The notes beneath the pieces are model-generated. The model did no database searches. It was not told the origin of the DNA and was given only the letters and a program-made list of their open reading frames with translations. DNA of 64,000 nucleotides from Micromonospora sediminimaris (GTDB lineage Bacteria; Actinomycetota; Actinomycetes; Mycobacteriales; Micromonosporaceae), in assembly GCA_900112325.1 (NCBI GenBank), contig FOLJ01000002.1, forward strand, positions 186,001 to 250,000, written 5' to 3'. The position numbers and the translations under genes are program-made. Shown here one piece after another: positions 47,196-55,242 of the stretch (its first letter is position 1; every line of letters begins with the position of its first letter).

Positions 47196-47585
47196 GTGTG
47201 GCAGATGATCAGGAACTGGTTCGATCCGCAGGAGATGCGGTCGGTGGGTAGCACCCCCGACTACCGCTTCTCCCTGGCCAACGAACGCACGTTCCTGGCC
47301 TGGCTGCGTACCGGACTGGCGTTGATCGCCGGCGGACTCGCCGCCGCGCAGTTCCTGCCGACCCTGTCCCTGGTCCATCTGCGCGAGGCGATCGCCGTGG
47401 CGTTGCTGCTGCTCGGCGGCGTGGTCGCGATCCGGGCCGTCGACCACTGGGCCCGCACCGAACGGGCCATCCGGCTCGGCGAGGAGTTGCCCGCGTCCCG
47501 CTTCCCAGCCGTCCTCGCCCTCACCGTCGGCCTCGGCGCGCTGTCGCTGGTGGTGGCGGTGCTGGCCGGCGCGATCAGCGGATGA
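47196..47585 (+). CDS. DUF202 membrane protein (first of a tandem pair)
   Basis: 129 residues from a GTG at 47196 (or ATG 47205). The DUF202 signature is at the N-terminal side: DYRFSLANERTFLAWLRTGL, followed by three membrane helices (ALIAGGLAAAQFL, AIAVALLLLGGVVAI, VLALTVGLGALSLVVAVLAG). DUF202 proteins (YidH-like) are small inner-membrane proteins of unknown function and often occur in pairs, as here. The stop overlaps the next start (ATGA). Confidence 0.9.
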   Translation: MWQMIRNWFDPQEMRSVGSTPDYRFSLANERTFLAWLRTGLALIAGGLAAAQFLPTLSLVHLREAIAVALLLLGGVVAIRAVDHWARTERAIRLGEELPASRFPAVLALTVGLGALSLVVAVLAGAISG

Positions 47586-47884
47586 GCACGGTTCGCGACC
47601 CGGGGCTGCAACCCGAACGCACCCGGCTTGCCTGGCGGCGCACCCTGCTCACGCTGACCGTGGTGGCGCTGCTGACGGTCCGGCTCGCGCTCACCGGCGG
47701 CCCGGGCGGGGCCGGGGCGGCGGCGCTGACCATCGTCGGCTGGGGTGTGATCGTCACGCTCTGTTGGCGGCGGGCCACCGGCAGCGGCGTACCCCGTACC
47801 GACGGTCGACCACTCGCCCTGGTGGGGCTGGCCGCCGCCGGATTTGCGCTCCTCGGAGCGCTGCTGGTGCTGCGCGGGCTGTGA
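47582..47884 (+). CDS. DUF202 membrane protein (second of a tandem pair)
   Basis: 100 residues. It keeps the DUF202 pattern LQPERTRLAWRRTLLTLTVV, with three helices (TVVALLTVRLALTG, AALTIVGWGVIVTLCW, ALVGLAAAGFALLGALLVL). Coupled to the first DUF202 gene by a 4-bp overlap. The two probably form a hetero-oligomer in the membrane; their role is unknown. Confidence 0.88.
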   Translation: MSTVRDPGLQPERTRLAWRRTLLTLTVVALLTVRLALTGGPGGAGAAALTIVGWGVIVTLCWRRATGSGVPRTDGRPLALVGLAAAGFALLGALLVLRGL

Positions 47885-47914
47885 CCGCTGCGCGCGGTAG
47901 GTAATGATGGTTAC

Positions 47915-48328
47915 ATGGCCCGGCTGTACATCCTCCTCTTCCTGGTGCAGGTCGTCCTCGCCGTCTGTGCCCTGATCAGCTGCCTCTCCGCCGAGGAGGA
48001 CGGCATCCGCCACCTCCCGCGGATCGCCTGGCTGCTGATCATCCTCTTCTTCCCGCTGGTCGGCTCGATCGCCTGGTTCGTCGCCGGGCGGGAGCGCAAG
48101 GCCGTCGGCGGGTCGACGTCCTGGGCTCCGGGCGCGCGCCCGGCCGAGCGTCCCCGGCCGCTCGCCCCGGACGACGACCCGGAGTTCCTCCGCACCATCG
48201 AGGAGCGCTCGCGCCGGGAGGACCAGGAACTCTTCCGCCGTTGGGAGGAGGACCTCCGCAAACGCGAGGACGACCTGCGCAAACGCGAGGGCGAGCCACC
48301 GCGCGAGGAACCCCGCCCCGAGGTGTGA
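47915..48328 (+). CDS. PLDc_N-domain small membrane protein
   Basis: 137 residues. Two membrane helices at the start, LYILLFLVQVVLAVCALISC and PRIAWLLIILFFPLVGSIAWF (~3-60), match the PLDc_N (phospholipase D N-terminal-like) module, here without any catalytic domain. The rest is a charged cytoplasmic tail with a repeat of EDLRKRED near the end. Such proteins are common single-gene units in actinomycetes. It may share the transcript of the DUF202 pair, 30 bp upstream. Confidence 0.88.
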   Translation: MARLYILLFLVQVVLAVCALISCLSAEEDGIRHLPRIAWLLIILFFPLVGSIAWFVAGRERKAVGGSTSWAPGARPAERPRPLAPDDDPEFLRTIEERSRREDQELFRRWEEDLRKREDDLRKREGEPPREEPRPEV

Positions 48329-48341
48329 CGGCCGGGGCGGG
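48312..48341. terminator. Hairpin between convergent genes
   Basis: CCCGCCCCG (48312-48320) pairs with CGGGGCGGG (48333-48341), a 9-bp GC stem with a 12-nt loop. It overlaps the 3' end of the PLDc_N gene and precedes the stop of the convergent thiamine-enzyme gene. Confidence 0.5.
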
Positions 48342-48351
48342 ATCCTGCGGC

Positions 48352-49974
48352 TCAGGCCAGGTTCGAGGAGCGGGGGTACGCGTCGGCCGGATCGGTGAGC
48401 ACGTTGACCAGGTACGGCACCCCGGCGTCGAAGGCCCGTTGCAGGGCCGGCCCCAGCTCGGCGGCCTTGGCGACCGTCTCGCCCGCCCCGCCGAGCGCGC
48501 CGACCACCTGGTCGTAGCGCAGCTCCGGCTGGAGGTCAGCGGCCACGTCGTAGCCGTACATGGCCCGCATCGGGTGCTTCTCCAGGCCCCAGATGCCGTT
48601 GTTGCCGACCACGATGACCACCGGCAGTTTCTGCCGGGCCAGCGACTCCACGTCCATCAGCGAGAAGCCGGCCGCGCCGTCGCCCATCAGCACGCAGACC
48701 TGCCGGTCCGGGTGGGTGACCCGGGCGCCCATCGCGTAGCCCATGCCGGTGCCGAGGCAGCCGTACGGGCCGGGGTCGAGCCAGGTGCCGGGCTGGGCCG
48801 GCTCCAGGTACCGCCCCGCGTACGAGACGAAGTCGCCGCCGTCGCCAATGGTGACCGCGTCGCGGGCGAGCACCTTGCGCAGCTCGCCGTAGATCCGGGC
48901 CGGACGGATCGGGTCGGTCTCGGCCGCCATCTCCTCGGCGTCACGGGCCTTGGCGGCGTCTTCCGCCGTCCGCAACTGGGCGACCCAGTCGTCGTGATCG
49001 ACGCGGTCGCCGGGGTGCTCGGCCAGGGCGGTGAGGATGCCGCGCAGGTCACCGGCGGGGGCGGCGGCGGGCTGTACGTGACCGGCGCGCTGGCTGGGCG
49101 CGTCGACGATGTGCACCACCTGAGCCTCGCCGAAGTCGCCGAAGGAGAGCCGGAAGTCCAACGGGGTGCCGATCACCACGACCACGTCGGCGTTGGACAG
49201 GGCAACCCGACGGGCCTTGGCGAAGGCCAGCGGGTGCTCCGGCGGCAGGGCGCCCCGACCCATGCCGTTGGTGAAGACCGGCACGGTGAGCGCCTCGGCC
49301 GCGGCACGCAGCTCGTCGACGGCGTCACCGGTCCAGACGTCCGACCCGGCGATGATCACCGGACGGGCCGCGCCGGCGATCAGCGCGGCGGCGCGGGCCA
49401 CCTCGTCGGGGTCGGCTTCGAGCGGGCTGAGCTGCGGCCCGGCCGGCAGCTCCGCGTCGCCGACCGAGAAGACCGCCTCCAGCGGGAAGTCGAGGAACAC
49501 CGGCCCCCGGTGCGGGGTGAGGGCGGTGGTCAGCGCGGTGGCCACCGCCCGGGGGATGTCGTCCGCGCTGAACACCGTCTCCGCGTGCTTGGTGACCGGA
49601 GCGACAAGCGGAAGGTGGTCCATCTCCTGGAGGCTGCCCGAGCCCCAGCGGAACTGGGGTGCCCGGCCGCCCAGCACGAGCACCGGCGAGGCGTTGAAGA
49701 AAGCACTGGTCAGACCGGAGATGCCATTTGTCACACCGGGGCCGGCGGTGAGCACGGCCAGCCCGGGGCGGCGCTGGAGCTTCGCCACCGCCTCGGCGGC
49801 GAAGACGGCGGACTGCTCGTGCCGCACGTCGTAGATCGGGAAATCGGTCTTGTGCGCGGCATCGTAGAGCGGGAACACGTGCCCGCCGGAGAGGGTGAAC
49901 ATCTCCCGCACCCCGTACGCGCGCAGCGCCGCGAGGGCGAGTTCCCCGCCGTGGCCTTCGATCCGCTCCGTCAT
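48352..49974 (-). CDS. Acetolactate synthase-like thiamine-diphosphate enzyme
   Basis: 540 residues from the ATG at 49974. Three-domain ThDP fold: N-terminal pyrimidine domain with the catalytic Glu in VRHEQSAVFAAEA (~48) and TAGPGVTNGISGLTSAF, a central FAD-like domain, and a C-terminal PP domain with VLMGDGAAGFSLMDVESLA and VVGNNGIWGLEKH (metal/ThDP motif GDG-x~27-NN). It resembles acetolactate synthase large subunits but no small regulatory subunit gene is adjacent, so it may act on another 2-oxoacid or acyl-CoA. An enoyl-CoA hydratase gene lies upstream on the same strand. Confidence 0.85.
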   Translation of the reverse strand: MTERIEGHGGELALAALRAYGVREMFTLSGGHVFPLYDAAHKTDFPIYDVRHEQSAVFAAEAVAKLQRRPGLAVLTAGPGVTNGISGLTSAFFNASPVLVLGGRAPQFRWGSGSLQEMDHLPLVAPVTKHAETVFSADDIPRAVATALTTALTPHRGPVFLDFPLEAVFSVGDAELPAGPQLSPLEADPDEVARAAALIAGAARPVIIAGSDVWTGDAVDELRAAAEALTVPVFTNGMGRGALPPEHPLAFAKARRVALSNADVVVVIGTPLDFRLSFGDFGEAQVVHIVDAPSQRAGHVQPAAAPAGDLRGILTALAEHPGDRVDHDDWVAQLRTAEDAAKARDAEEMAAETDPIRPARIYGELRKVLARDAVTIGDGGDFVSYAGRYLEPAQPGTWLDPGPYGCLGTGMGYAMGARVTHPDRQVCVLMGDGAAGFSLMDVESLARQKLPVVIVVGNNGIWGLEKHPMRAMYGYDVAADLQPELRYDQVVGALGGAGETVAKAAELGPALQRAFDAGVPYLVNVLTDPADAYPRSSNLA

Positions 49975-50051
49975 TCCCGCTCCTTCTCGTCGCCTGACCG
50001 GAGTCACACGCTACTGGCCGGTAGAAGGAATGTGAACCATTCTCGACGCGC

Positions 50052-50837
50052 TCAGCGTCCGGTGAAGTCCGGCTTCCGCTTCGCCACGAAGGCCGCCATC
50101 CCCTCGCGCCGGTCGTCGGTGGCGAACAGCGCCGCGAAGAGCTGGCTCTCCCAGGCCAGACCCGAGTTCAGATCCATGTCCAGGCCGCCGTCGACGGCAA
50201 GCTTCGCCGCCCGCAGCGCCTGCACCGGACCGGTGAGGTACGGCCGCACCATCGCCACCGCGGTGTCGTACACCTCGGCCGCCGGGGCGACCCGGTCGGC
50301 CAGGCCGATCCGCAGCGCCTCCTGCGCGTCCACCATCCGACCCGACATGATCAGATCCTTGGCGCGGGCCGGTCCGACCAGCCGGGCGAGCCGCTGGGTG
50401 CCCCCCGCGCCGGGGATGATGCCGAGCTTGATCTCGGGCTGGCCGAGCTTGGCGTCCTCGGCCACCACCCGCCAGTCACAGGCCAGCGCCAGTTCGCAGC
50501 CGCCGCCGAGGGCGTAGCCGGTGATCGCGGCGACGACGGGCTTGGGGATCCGGGCGATCGCGCCGAGCGCGCTCGACAGGTCGGCGGCCCGCCCCGCCAT
50601 GTCCACGTAGGACATGTCCGCCATCTCCTTGATGTCCGCGCCGGCGGCGAAGACCTTCTCCCCGCCGTACACGATGACCGCTCGGACGTCGTGGTCGGCG
50701 GTCGCGGCGGTGGCGGCGGCGCGCAACTCCTCCTGCACCTGGGTGTTGAGGGCGTTCATCGGCGGCCGCTCCAGCCGGATGGTGCCGATGCCGTCCCGGG
50801 TCTCCAGCCGCACGAACTCGCCCACGCTGAGCCTCAC
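50052..50837 (-). CDS. Enoyl-CoA hydratase/isomerase family protein
   Basis: 261 residues from a GTG at 50837 (ribosome site gaggaa); GTG 50825 is an alternative. Crotonase-fold features: oxyanion-hole stretch GGEKVFAAGADIKEM, ALGGGCELALACDWR with the first catalytic Glu position shifted as in many homologs, and PEIKLGIIPGAGGTQRLARL with the second Glu. It hydrates 2-enoyl-CoA in beta-oxidation or degradation pathways. It reads towards the ThDP enzyme gene with a 77-bp gap. Confidence 0.9.
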   Translation of the reverse strand: MRLSVGEFVRLETRDGIGTIRLERPPMNALNTQVQEELRAAATAATADHDVRAVIVYGGEKVFAAGADIKEMADMSYVDMAGRAADLSSALGAIARIPKPVVAAITGYALGGGCELALACDWRVVAEDAKLGQPEIKLGIIPGAGGTQRLARLVGPARAKDLIMSGRMVDAQEALRIGLADRVAPAAEVYDTAVAMVRPYLTGPVQALRAAKLAVDGGLDMDLNSGLAWESQLFAALFATDDRREGMAAFVAKRKPDFTGR

Positions 50838-50925
50838 TTCCTCGTCGAAGTCGCGTGCCAACCTTACGACCCGCCTCGTTGGGGTAAGTAGTCTGGTGCC
50901 AGCCCCGTCAGTCGGGAGTCGCACG

Positions 50926-51495
50926 ATGAACCCTCGCCAACCCGAGCCGCGCGCTGGCCGTGCCGCGACACCGTCACCACACCCGGGCCGGACGCGCGGC
51001 CAGGACGCGAGGCGTCCCGCGGTCACCTACTACGACGATCGGTCGGTGCGGGTCACCTCCGCCGCCGTCACCGTCGAGGGCCGGGTCTACCCACTGGCCG
51101 AGATCAGCGAGATCTGGCACCAGCACGGCACCCGCTCCTGGCGGGTGCTGGCCGGACGGGGCGCCATCGGTGCCGCCCTGGTCGCCCCACTGGTGGCCGC
51201 CGCCGCCGGAGTCGCGCTGGCCATCCGGCTGGACCGGTCGGCGACCGTCACGATCGCGATCGTCGGGGCCTCCGTGCTGGTCGGGCTGGCGGTCGGGCCG
51301 GTCGCCGACTTTCTCTTCGAGCACCTCGACCGTTCCTACGCCCGGGGGAGCCGGCAGCGGGAGGTCTGGATCCGCTGGCGGGGCCGCCCGGTGCAGTTGC
51401 TCCGCACCCCGGACGCGCTGCGCTTCGGGCAGATCTACCGCGCCGTGCAACGCGCCATGGAGGTCGGCCGACCGATACCACCCCGTCGACGCTGA
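50926..51495 (+). CDS. DUF6232-like membrane protein (tandem paralog 1)
   Basis: 189 residues from the ATG at 50926. A basic, Pro/Arg-rich N-terminus leads into VTYYDDRSVRVTSAAVTVEG and YPLAEISEIWHQHGTRSW, a PH-like strand pattern, then two helices (IGAALVAPLVAAAAGVALAI, VTIAIVGASVLVGLAVGPVA). The end, RTPDALRFGQIYRAVQRAME, is nearly identical to that of the next gene. The DUF6232 name is from memory. Function unknown. Confidence 0.82.
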   Translation: MNPRQPEPRAGRAATPSPHPGRTRGQDARRPAVTYYDDRSVRVTSAAVTVEGRVYPLAEISEIWHQHGTRSWRVLAGRGAIGAALVAPLVAAAAGVALAIRLDRSATVTIAIVGASVLVGLAVGPVADFLFEHLDRSYARGSRQREVWIRWRGRPVQLLRTPDALRFGQIYRAVQRAMEVGRPIPPRRR

Positions 51496-51540
51496 GCGAC
51501 CGCACGACAGCACCAGGTTGCCCAACGGTGCTTAAGCTTA

Positions 51541-52023
51541 ATGATGGCGCTCTATTACCGGGACGACACGGTGCAGGTGACCTCCGAGGCGATCCGGGCC
51601 GGTGGGCACGTCATACCGATCACCGAGGTCACCTACGTCTGGCACGCCAAGGGGCGCACCACCCTCGCCGTACGCGGGCGGGTCATCGGTAGGAGCGTCC
51701 TGGTCCTGCTGCTGTCGCTGCCTCCACTGGTGGGGCTGATCTGTGTGCTCTCGCTGGCCTGGTCCGCGCAGGACCGGGGCGAGTGGCTGCCGGCGCTGAT
51801 CGTGCTCGCCGCGTGCGTCATTGTTCCGCTCGCTTTCGTCCCGTTCCTGGAGATACCCCTCGGCTGGCTGGACCGCTCCTACGAGCGCGGCAACCGGGTG
51901 CTGGAGCTGTGGGTGCAGTACCGGCGGCAGGAGGTGCTGGTGCTGCGCACCCCGGACGCGCTGCGGTTCGGCCAGATCTACCGCGCGGTGCAGCGCGCCG
52001 TCGAGCAGCAGAGCGACAGTTGA
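51541..52023 (+). CDS. DUF6232-like membrane protein (tandem paralog 2)
   Basis: 160 residues. Start MMALYYRDDTVQVTSEAIRA, then HVIPITEVTYVWHAKGRT, two long helices (SVLVLLLSLPPLVGLICVLS, WLPALIVLAACVIVPLAFVP) and the shared end RTPDALRFGQIYRAVQRAVE. It is a clear duplicate of the gene 46 bp upstream but lacks that gene's basic N-terminal extension. An A/T-rich stretch (gcttaagcttaatg) lies directly before the start. Confidence 0.82.
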   Translation: MMALYYRDDTVQVTSEAIRAGGHVIPITEVTYVWHAKGRTTLAVRGRVIGRSVLVLLLSLPPLVGLICVLSLAWSAQDRGEWLPALIVLAACVIVPLAFVPFLEIPLGWLDRSYERGNRVLELWVQYRRQEVLVLRTPDALRFGQIYRAVQRAVEQQSDS

Positions 52024-52070
52024 CAGCCGTCGTCGGGCGGTGGTGGCCCGCCCGACGCACACTTGATTCC

Positions 52071-52742
52071 ATGGCACTCCCCCTTCCGCGGCCGACCGCG
52101 GTCCTCGGGCTCACCCGTTCCGCCCTCGACCAGGCCGCCTCCTTCGCCGCCATCCCGGCCCGCGCGTTCGCGGTGCTCGACGGGGTGGAGGCGCTGCTGG
52201 CCCGAATCAACGGCGTGGTGGACCGGGTCGAGCAGACCCTGGACCGGACCGACCAGATGGTCACCGACGCCGAGGTGGCGGTCCGCGAGGTCGCGGTGAT
52301 CAGTGCCGCCGCCACCGCCGCCGTGGACACCGCCACCGAGGTGGCCGCGGCAGCGGCCGTCGTCGTGGAGTCGGCGGGGTCGGTGGCCGGGCGAGCCGCC
52401 GAGACCGTGGGTACGGCGGCCGAGGCCGCCGCCACCGCGGCCGAACTGCTGAAGGCGTACGAACCTGCGCTGCGGCGGGCTGCGCCGATGGCCAACCACT
52501 TCGTCGAGCAGCTCAGCCACGAGGAGGTGACCGCGGCGGTCCGGCTGGTCGACGAGTTGCCGAAGCTGCGGCAGCACCTCACCGCCGACGTCTTGCCGAT
52601 CCTGGCCACCCTGGACCGGGTCGGCCCGGACCTGCACGACCTGCTCGACGTGACCCGGGACCTCAAGCTCGCGGTGGCGGGCATCCCCGGCCTGTCGATG
52701 CTGCGCAGACGGGGCGAGAAGCTCAACGACGACGCCGACTGA
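52071..52742 (+). CDS. Long coiled-coil / amphipathic helical protein
   Basis: 223 residues from the ATG at 52071. After a short N-terminus (PLPRPTAVLGLTRSALDQAA) it is a nearly continuous helix of heptad-like repeats: NGVVDRVEQTLDRTDQMVTD, then Ala-rich repeats with AAATAAVDTATEVAAAAAVV and AAETVGTAAEAAATAAELLK (~85-130). The C-terminus is LPKLRQHLTADVLPILATLD with basic residues LRRRGEKLND. It looks like a membrane-lying or phasin/apolipoprotein-like helix. Downstream of the two PH-like genes; their relation is only positional. Confidence 0.8.
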   Translation: MALPLPRPTAVLGLTRSALDQAASFAAIPARAFAVLDGVEALLARINGVVDRVEQTLDRTDQMVTDAEVAVREVAVISAAATAAVDTATEVAAAAAVVVESAGSVAGRAAETVGTAAEAAATAAELLKAYEPALRRAAPMANHFVEQLSHEEVTAAVRLVDELPKLRQHLTADVLPILATLDRVGPDLHDLLDVTRDLKLAVAGIPGLSMLRRRGEKLNDDAD

Positions 52743-52765
52743 CCAGGCCGGATGTCGGCCGGCGG

Positions 52766-53224
52766 TCAACAGTCGCAGGCGACGGCGGTTCGTGGGGCGG
52801 TCAGGTCGTCCACCGGCCGGCGGGTGGGTCCCGTGGCGGTCACCACGGGCAGGCCCTCCCGGACCCAGTACTCGTAGCCGCCGCGCATCTCCTTGACCGG
52901 GTAGCCGAGTCGGGCGAACTCCAGCGCGGCCCGGGTGGCACCGTCACAGCCGGGCCCCCAGCAGTAGGTGACCACGCGCGCGCCGGGCGGCACCGCCTCG
53001 GCGGCCCGCTCGGCGATCAGTTCGGTGGGCAGGTGCACGGCACCGGGCAGGTGGCCCTGCGTCCAGGCCGCGTCGCCGCGCGAGTCGACCACGACCAGGT
53101 CGGGCACGACCGCGGTGAGGTCGGCGTGCACGTCGGCGACGTCGGTCTCGAAGCGCAGTCGGGCGAGGAAGTGGGCGACGGCGGTGGACGGATCGGCAGC
53201 CGGTACGGCGAAAGCTCGGGTCAT
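52766..53224 (-). CDS. Rhodanese-domain sulfurtransferase-like protein
   Basis: 152 residues from the ATG at 53224. Single rhodanese domain: LVVVDSRGDAAWTQGHLPGA, then the active-site loop VTYCWGPGCDGATRAALEFA with Cys, and EMRGGYEYWVREGLPV near the end. The protein ends TAVACDC. These enzymes move sulfane sulfur or act as signalling domains. Divergent from the GlxA-type regulator with a 72-bp gap, so it may be that regulator's target. Confidence 0.9.
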   Translation of the reverse strand: MTRAFAVPAADPSTAVAHFLARLRFETDVADVHADLTAVVPDLVVVDSRGDAAWTQGHLPGAVHLPTELIAERAAEAVPPGARVVTYCWGPGCDGATRAALEFARLGYPVKEMRGGYEYWVREGLPVVTATGPTRRPVDDLTAPRTAVACDC

Positions 53225-53296
53225 GCCCTGGATCATCGACCGATGCCGGCCGGTGGAGCGAGTGGCGACAACGCCGTACTCCGCTAACATCCGGCC

Positions 53297-54307
53297 ATGG
53301 GACCGGGTGACCGTAGCGTGGCTGTGCTCGCGTACCCGGGGATGTCGGGTTTCGAGACCGGGATCGTCACGGAGGTCTTCGGGCTGCCCCGGCCGGAGCT
53401 CGACGTGCCCTGGTACGACCTGCGGCTCTGCGCCGAGCGACCGGGCCCCGTGCCGTTGCTCGGCGGCGCCAGCCTGCACAGCCCGTACGGCCTCGACGTG
53501 CTGGCCGCCGCCGCGACCGTCATCGTTCCCGGTGTGCCCGACGTGCACGGCACACCGTCGCCGGAACTGGTCGCGGCGCTACGCCTGGCCCACCGGGCCG
53601 GCGCCCGGCTGCTGTCCATCTGTTCAGGCGCCTTCGCGCTGGCCGGTGCCGGGCTGCTCGACGGTCGACGGGCCGCCACCCACTGGCGGTACGCCGACCT
53701 GCTGGCCCGCCGGTACCCGCGGGTCACGGTCGACGCCGACGTGCTGTATCTCGACGACGGGGACATCCTCACCAGCGCCGGCAGCGCCGCCGGCCTCGAC
53801 CTGTGCGTGCACGTGGTGCGACGGGACCACGGCTCGGTTGTGGCCAACGCGGTCGCCCGCCGGCTGGTGATTCCGCCGCACCGTGACGGCGGCCAGGCCC
53901 AGTTCATCGAGGCGCCGGTGGCAACGGACCCGGACGACGACCGGATCGCCAGCAGCATCGACTGGGCGCTGACCCACCTGACAGAGCCGCTCACGGTGGC
54001 CCGGCTGGCCCGTCAGGCGCACATGTCGACCCGCACCTACCTGCGGCATTTCGCGAGAGCGACCGGCACCAGCCCCATCCGCTGGCTGATCGAGCAACGG
54101 GTGCGGGCCAGCCTGGCGCTGCTCGAAACGACCGACACACCGGTCGGGCAGATCGCCACGGCCGTCGGCTTCGACGCCCCGGTGACCTACCGTCACCACT
54201 TCACCCGGGCGATGCGGACCTCACCGTCGGCGTACCGTCGCGCGTTCCGTACCGTCGTACCGGACGGGCGGCGGATGGGCCGGCCCGACCCGGCAGAGCG
54301 GCGCTGA
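53297..54307 (+). CDS. GlxA-type transcriptional regulator (DJ-1/PfpI plus AraC HTH)
   Basis: 336 residues. The N-terminal ~190 residues are a DJ-1/PfpI-like domain (VAVLAYPGMSGFETGIVTEV, nucleophile-elbow Cys in LLSICSGAFALAGAGLLDG). The C-terminal ~100 residues are an AraC DNA-binding domain, with LTVARLARQAHMSTRTYLRH and TPVGQIATAVGFDAPVTYRH. The domain order matches GlxA regulators, which sense small metabolites. The divergent rhodanese gene is the best target candidate. Confidence 0.93.
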   Translation: MGPGDRSVAVLAYPGMSGFETGIVTEVFGLPRPELDVPWYDLRLCAERPGPVPLLGGASLHSPYGLDVLAAAATVIVPGVPDVHGTPSPELVAALRLAHRAGARLLSICSGAFALAGAGLLDGRRAATHWRYADLLARRYPRVTVDADVLYLDDGDILTSAGSAAGLDLCVHVVRRDHGSVVANAVARRLVIPPHRDGGQAQFIEAPVATDPDDDRIASSIDWALTHLTEPLTVARLARQAHMSTRTYLRHFARATGTSPIRWLIEQRVRASLALLETTDTPVGQIATAVGFDAPVTYRHHFTRAMRTSPSAYRRAFRTVVPDGRRMGRPDPAERR

Positions 54308-54312
54308 CCCGG

Positions 54313-55212
54313 TCAGGGCGCGGACACGTACAGCTGGTCGATCTCGACCCGGTGCGGCAACGAGACGCTGGCACCGAGCTGGCGTACGCAGGCGGCACCG
54401 GCAGCCGAGGCCCAGCGCACCGCGTCCACCAGGTCGCGTCCCTCACCCCAGGCCACCGCGAGCGCACCGGTGAAGGCGTCGCCGGCGGCCGTCGAGTCGA
54501 CCGTGTCCACAGTGACCGCCGGCACGTGCACCGCCGCGCCGTCCCGGTCGCCGTACCAGGCACCCTGAGCGCCGAGGGTCAGCACCGCCCGGGGCACCAG
54601 GTCGAGCAGCGCGTGCGGATCCTCCCGACCCCGTCCGGTGTACGCCTGCGCCTCGTTCTCGTTGACGACCAGCACGTCCACGGCGGCGAGCAACTCCGGC
54701 GGAAGCCCCACGGCCGGTGCCGCGTTGAGCACCACCCGGGTCCCGGCGGCGCGGGCCGCCACCGCCGCCTGGGTCACCGTCTCCACCGGGATCTCCAGCT
54801 GCGCGACCAGCACATCGGCGTCGCGGACGGCGTCGAGTTCGGTCTCGGTCAGGTCGGTCAGCGACGTGTTGGCCCCCGGGGTCACCAGGATCGCGTTCTC
54901 GCCCTCGGCGTTGACCATGACCAGGGCCACCCCGGATGCGCCGTAGGTGGTGCGCAGCTGACTGGTGTCGACCCCGGCGGCGGTGATCCGGGCGCGCAGG
55001 GTCACCCCGAAGGCGTCCGAGCCGATCGCGCCCAGGAAGACGCTTGCGGCACCCGCTCTCGCGGCGGCGATGGCCTGGTTGGCGCCCTTGCCGCCGGGCA
55101 CGGTGACGAAGTCGGTGCCGAGCCGGGTCTCCCCCGGACGGGGCAGCGCCTCGGCGGTGGCGACCAGGTCCATGTTGGCGCTGCCCACCACCACGACGCG
55201 GGTCTGTGGCAC
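54313..55212 (-). CDS. rbsK: Ribokinase
   Basis: 299 residues from the GTG at 55212 with a ribosome site (ggagg, 5 nt); GTG 55218 overlaps that site. PfkB-family sugar kinase: VVGSANMDLVATAEALPRPG, DFVTVPGGKGANQAIAAARA (ribose and ATP-site glycines), NAAPAVGLPPELL, VNENEAQAY and the catalytic base in DSTAAGDAFTGALAV. It phosphorylates ribose to ribose 5-phosphate. No ribose transporter gene is adjacent, so it may recycle ribose from nucleosides. Confidence 0.9.
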   Translation of the reverse strand: MPQTRVVVVGSANMDLVATAEALPRPGETRLGTDFVTVPGGKGANQAIAAARAGAASVFLGAIGSDAFGVTLRARITAAGVDTSQLRTTYGASGVALVMVNAEGENAILVTPGANTSLTDLTETELDAVRDADVLVAQLEIPVETVTQAAVAARAAGTRVVLNAAPAVGLPPELLAAVDVLVVNENEAQAYTGRGREDPHALLDLVPRAVLTLGAQGAWYGDRDGAAVHVPAVTVDTVDSTAAGDAFTGALAVAWGEGRDLVDAVRWASAAGAACVRQLGASVSLPHRVEIDQLYVSAP

Positions 55213-55242
55213 GGGCACCTCCCGGAGATGGCGGGCGTCGCC

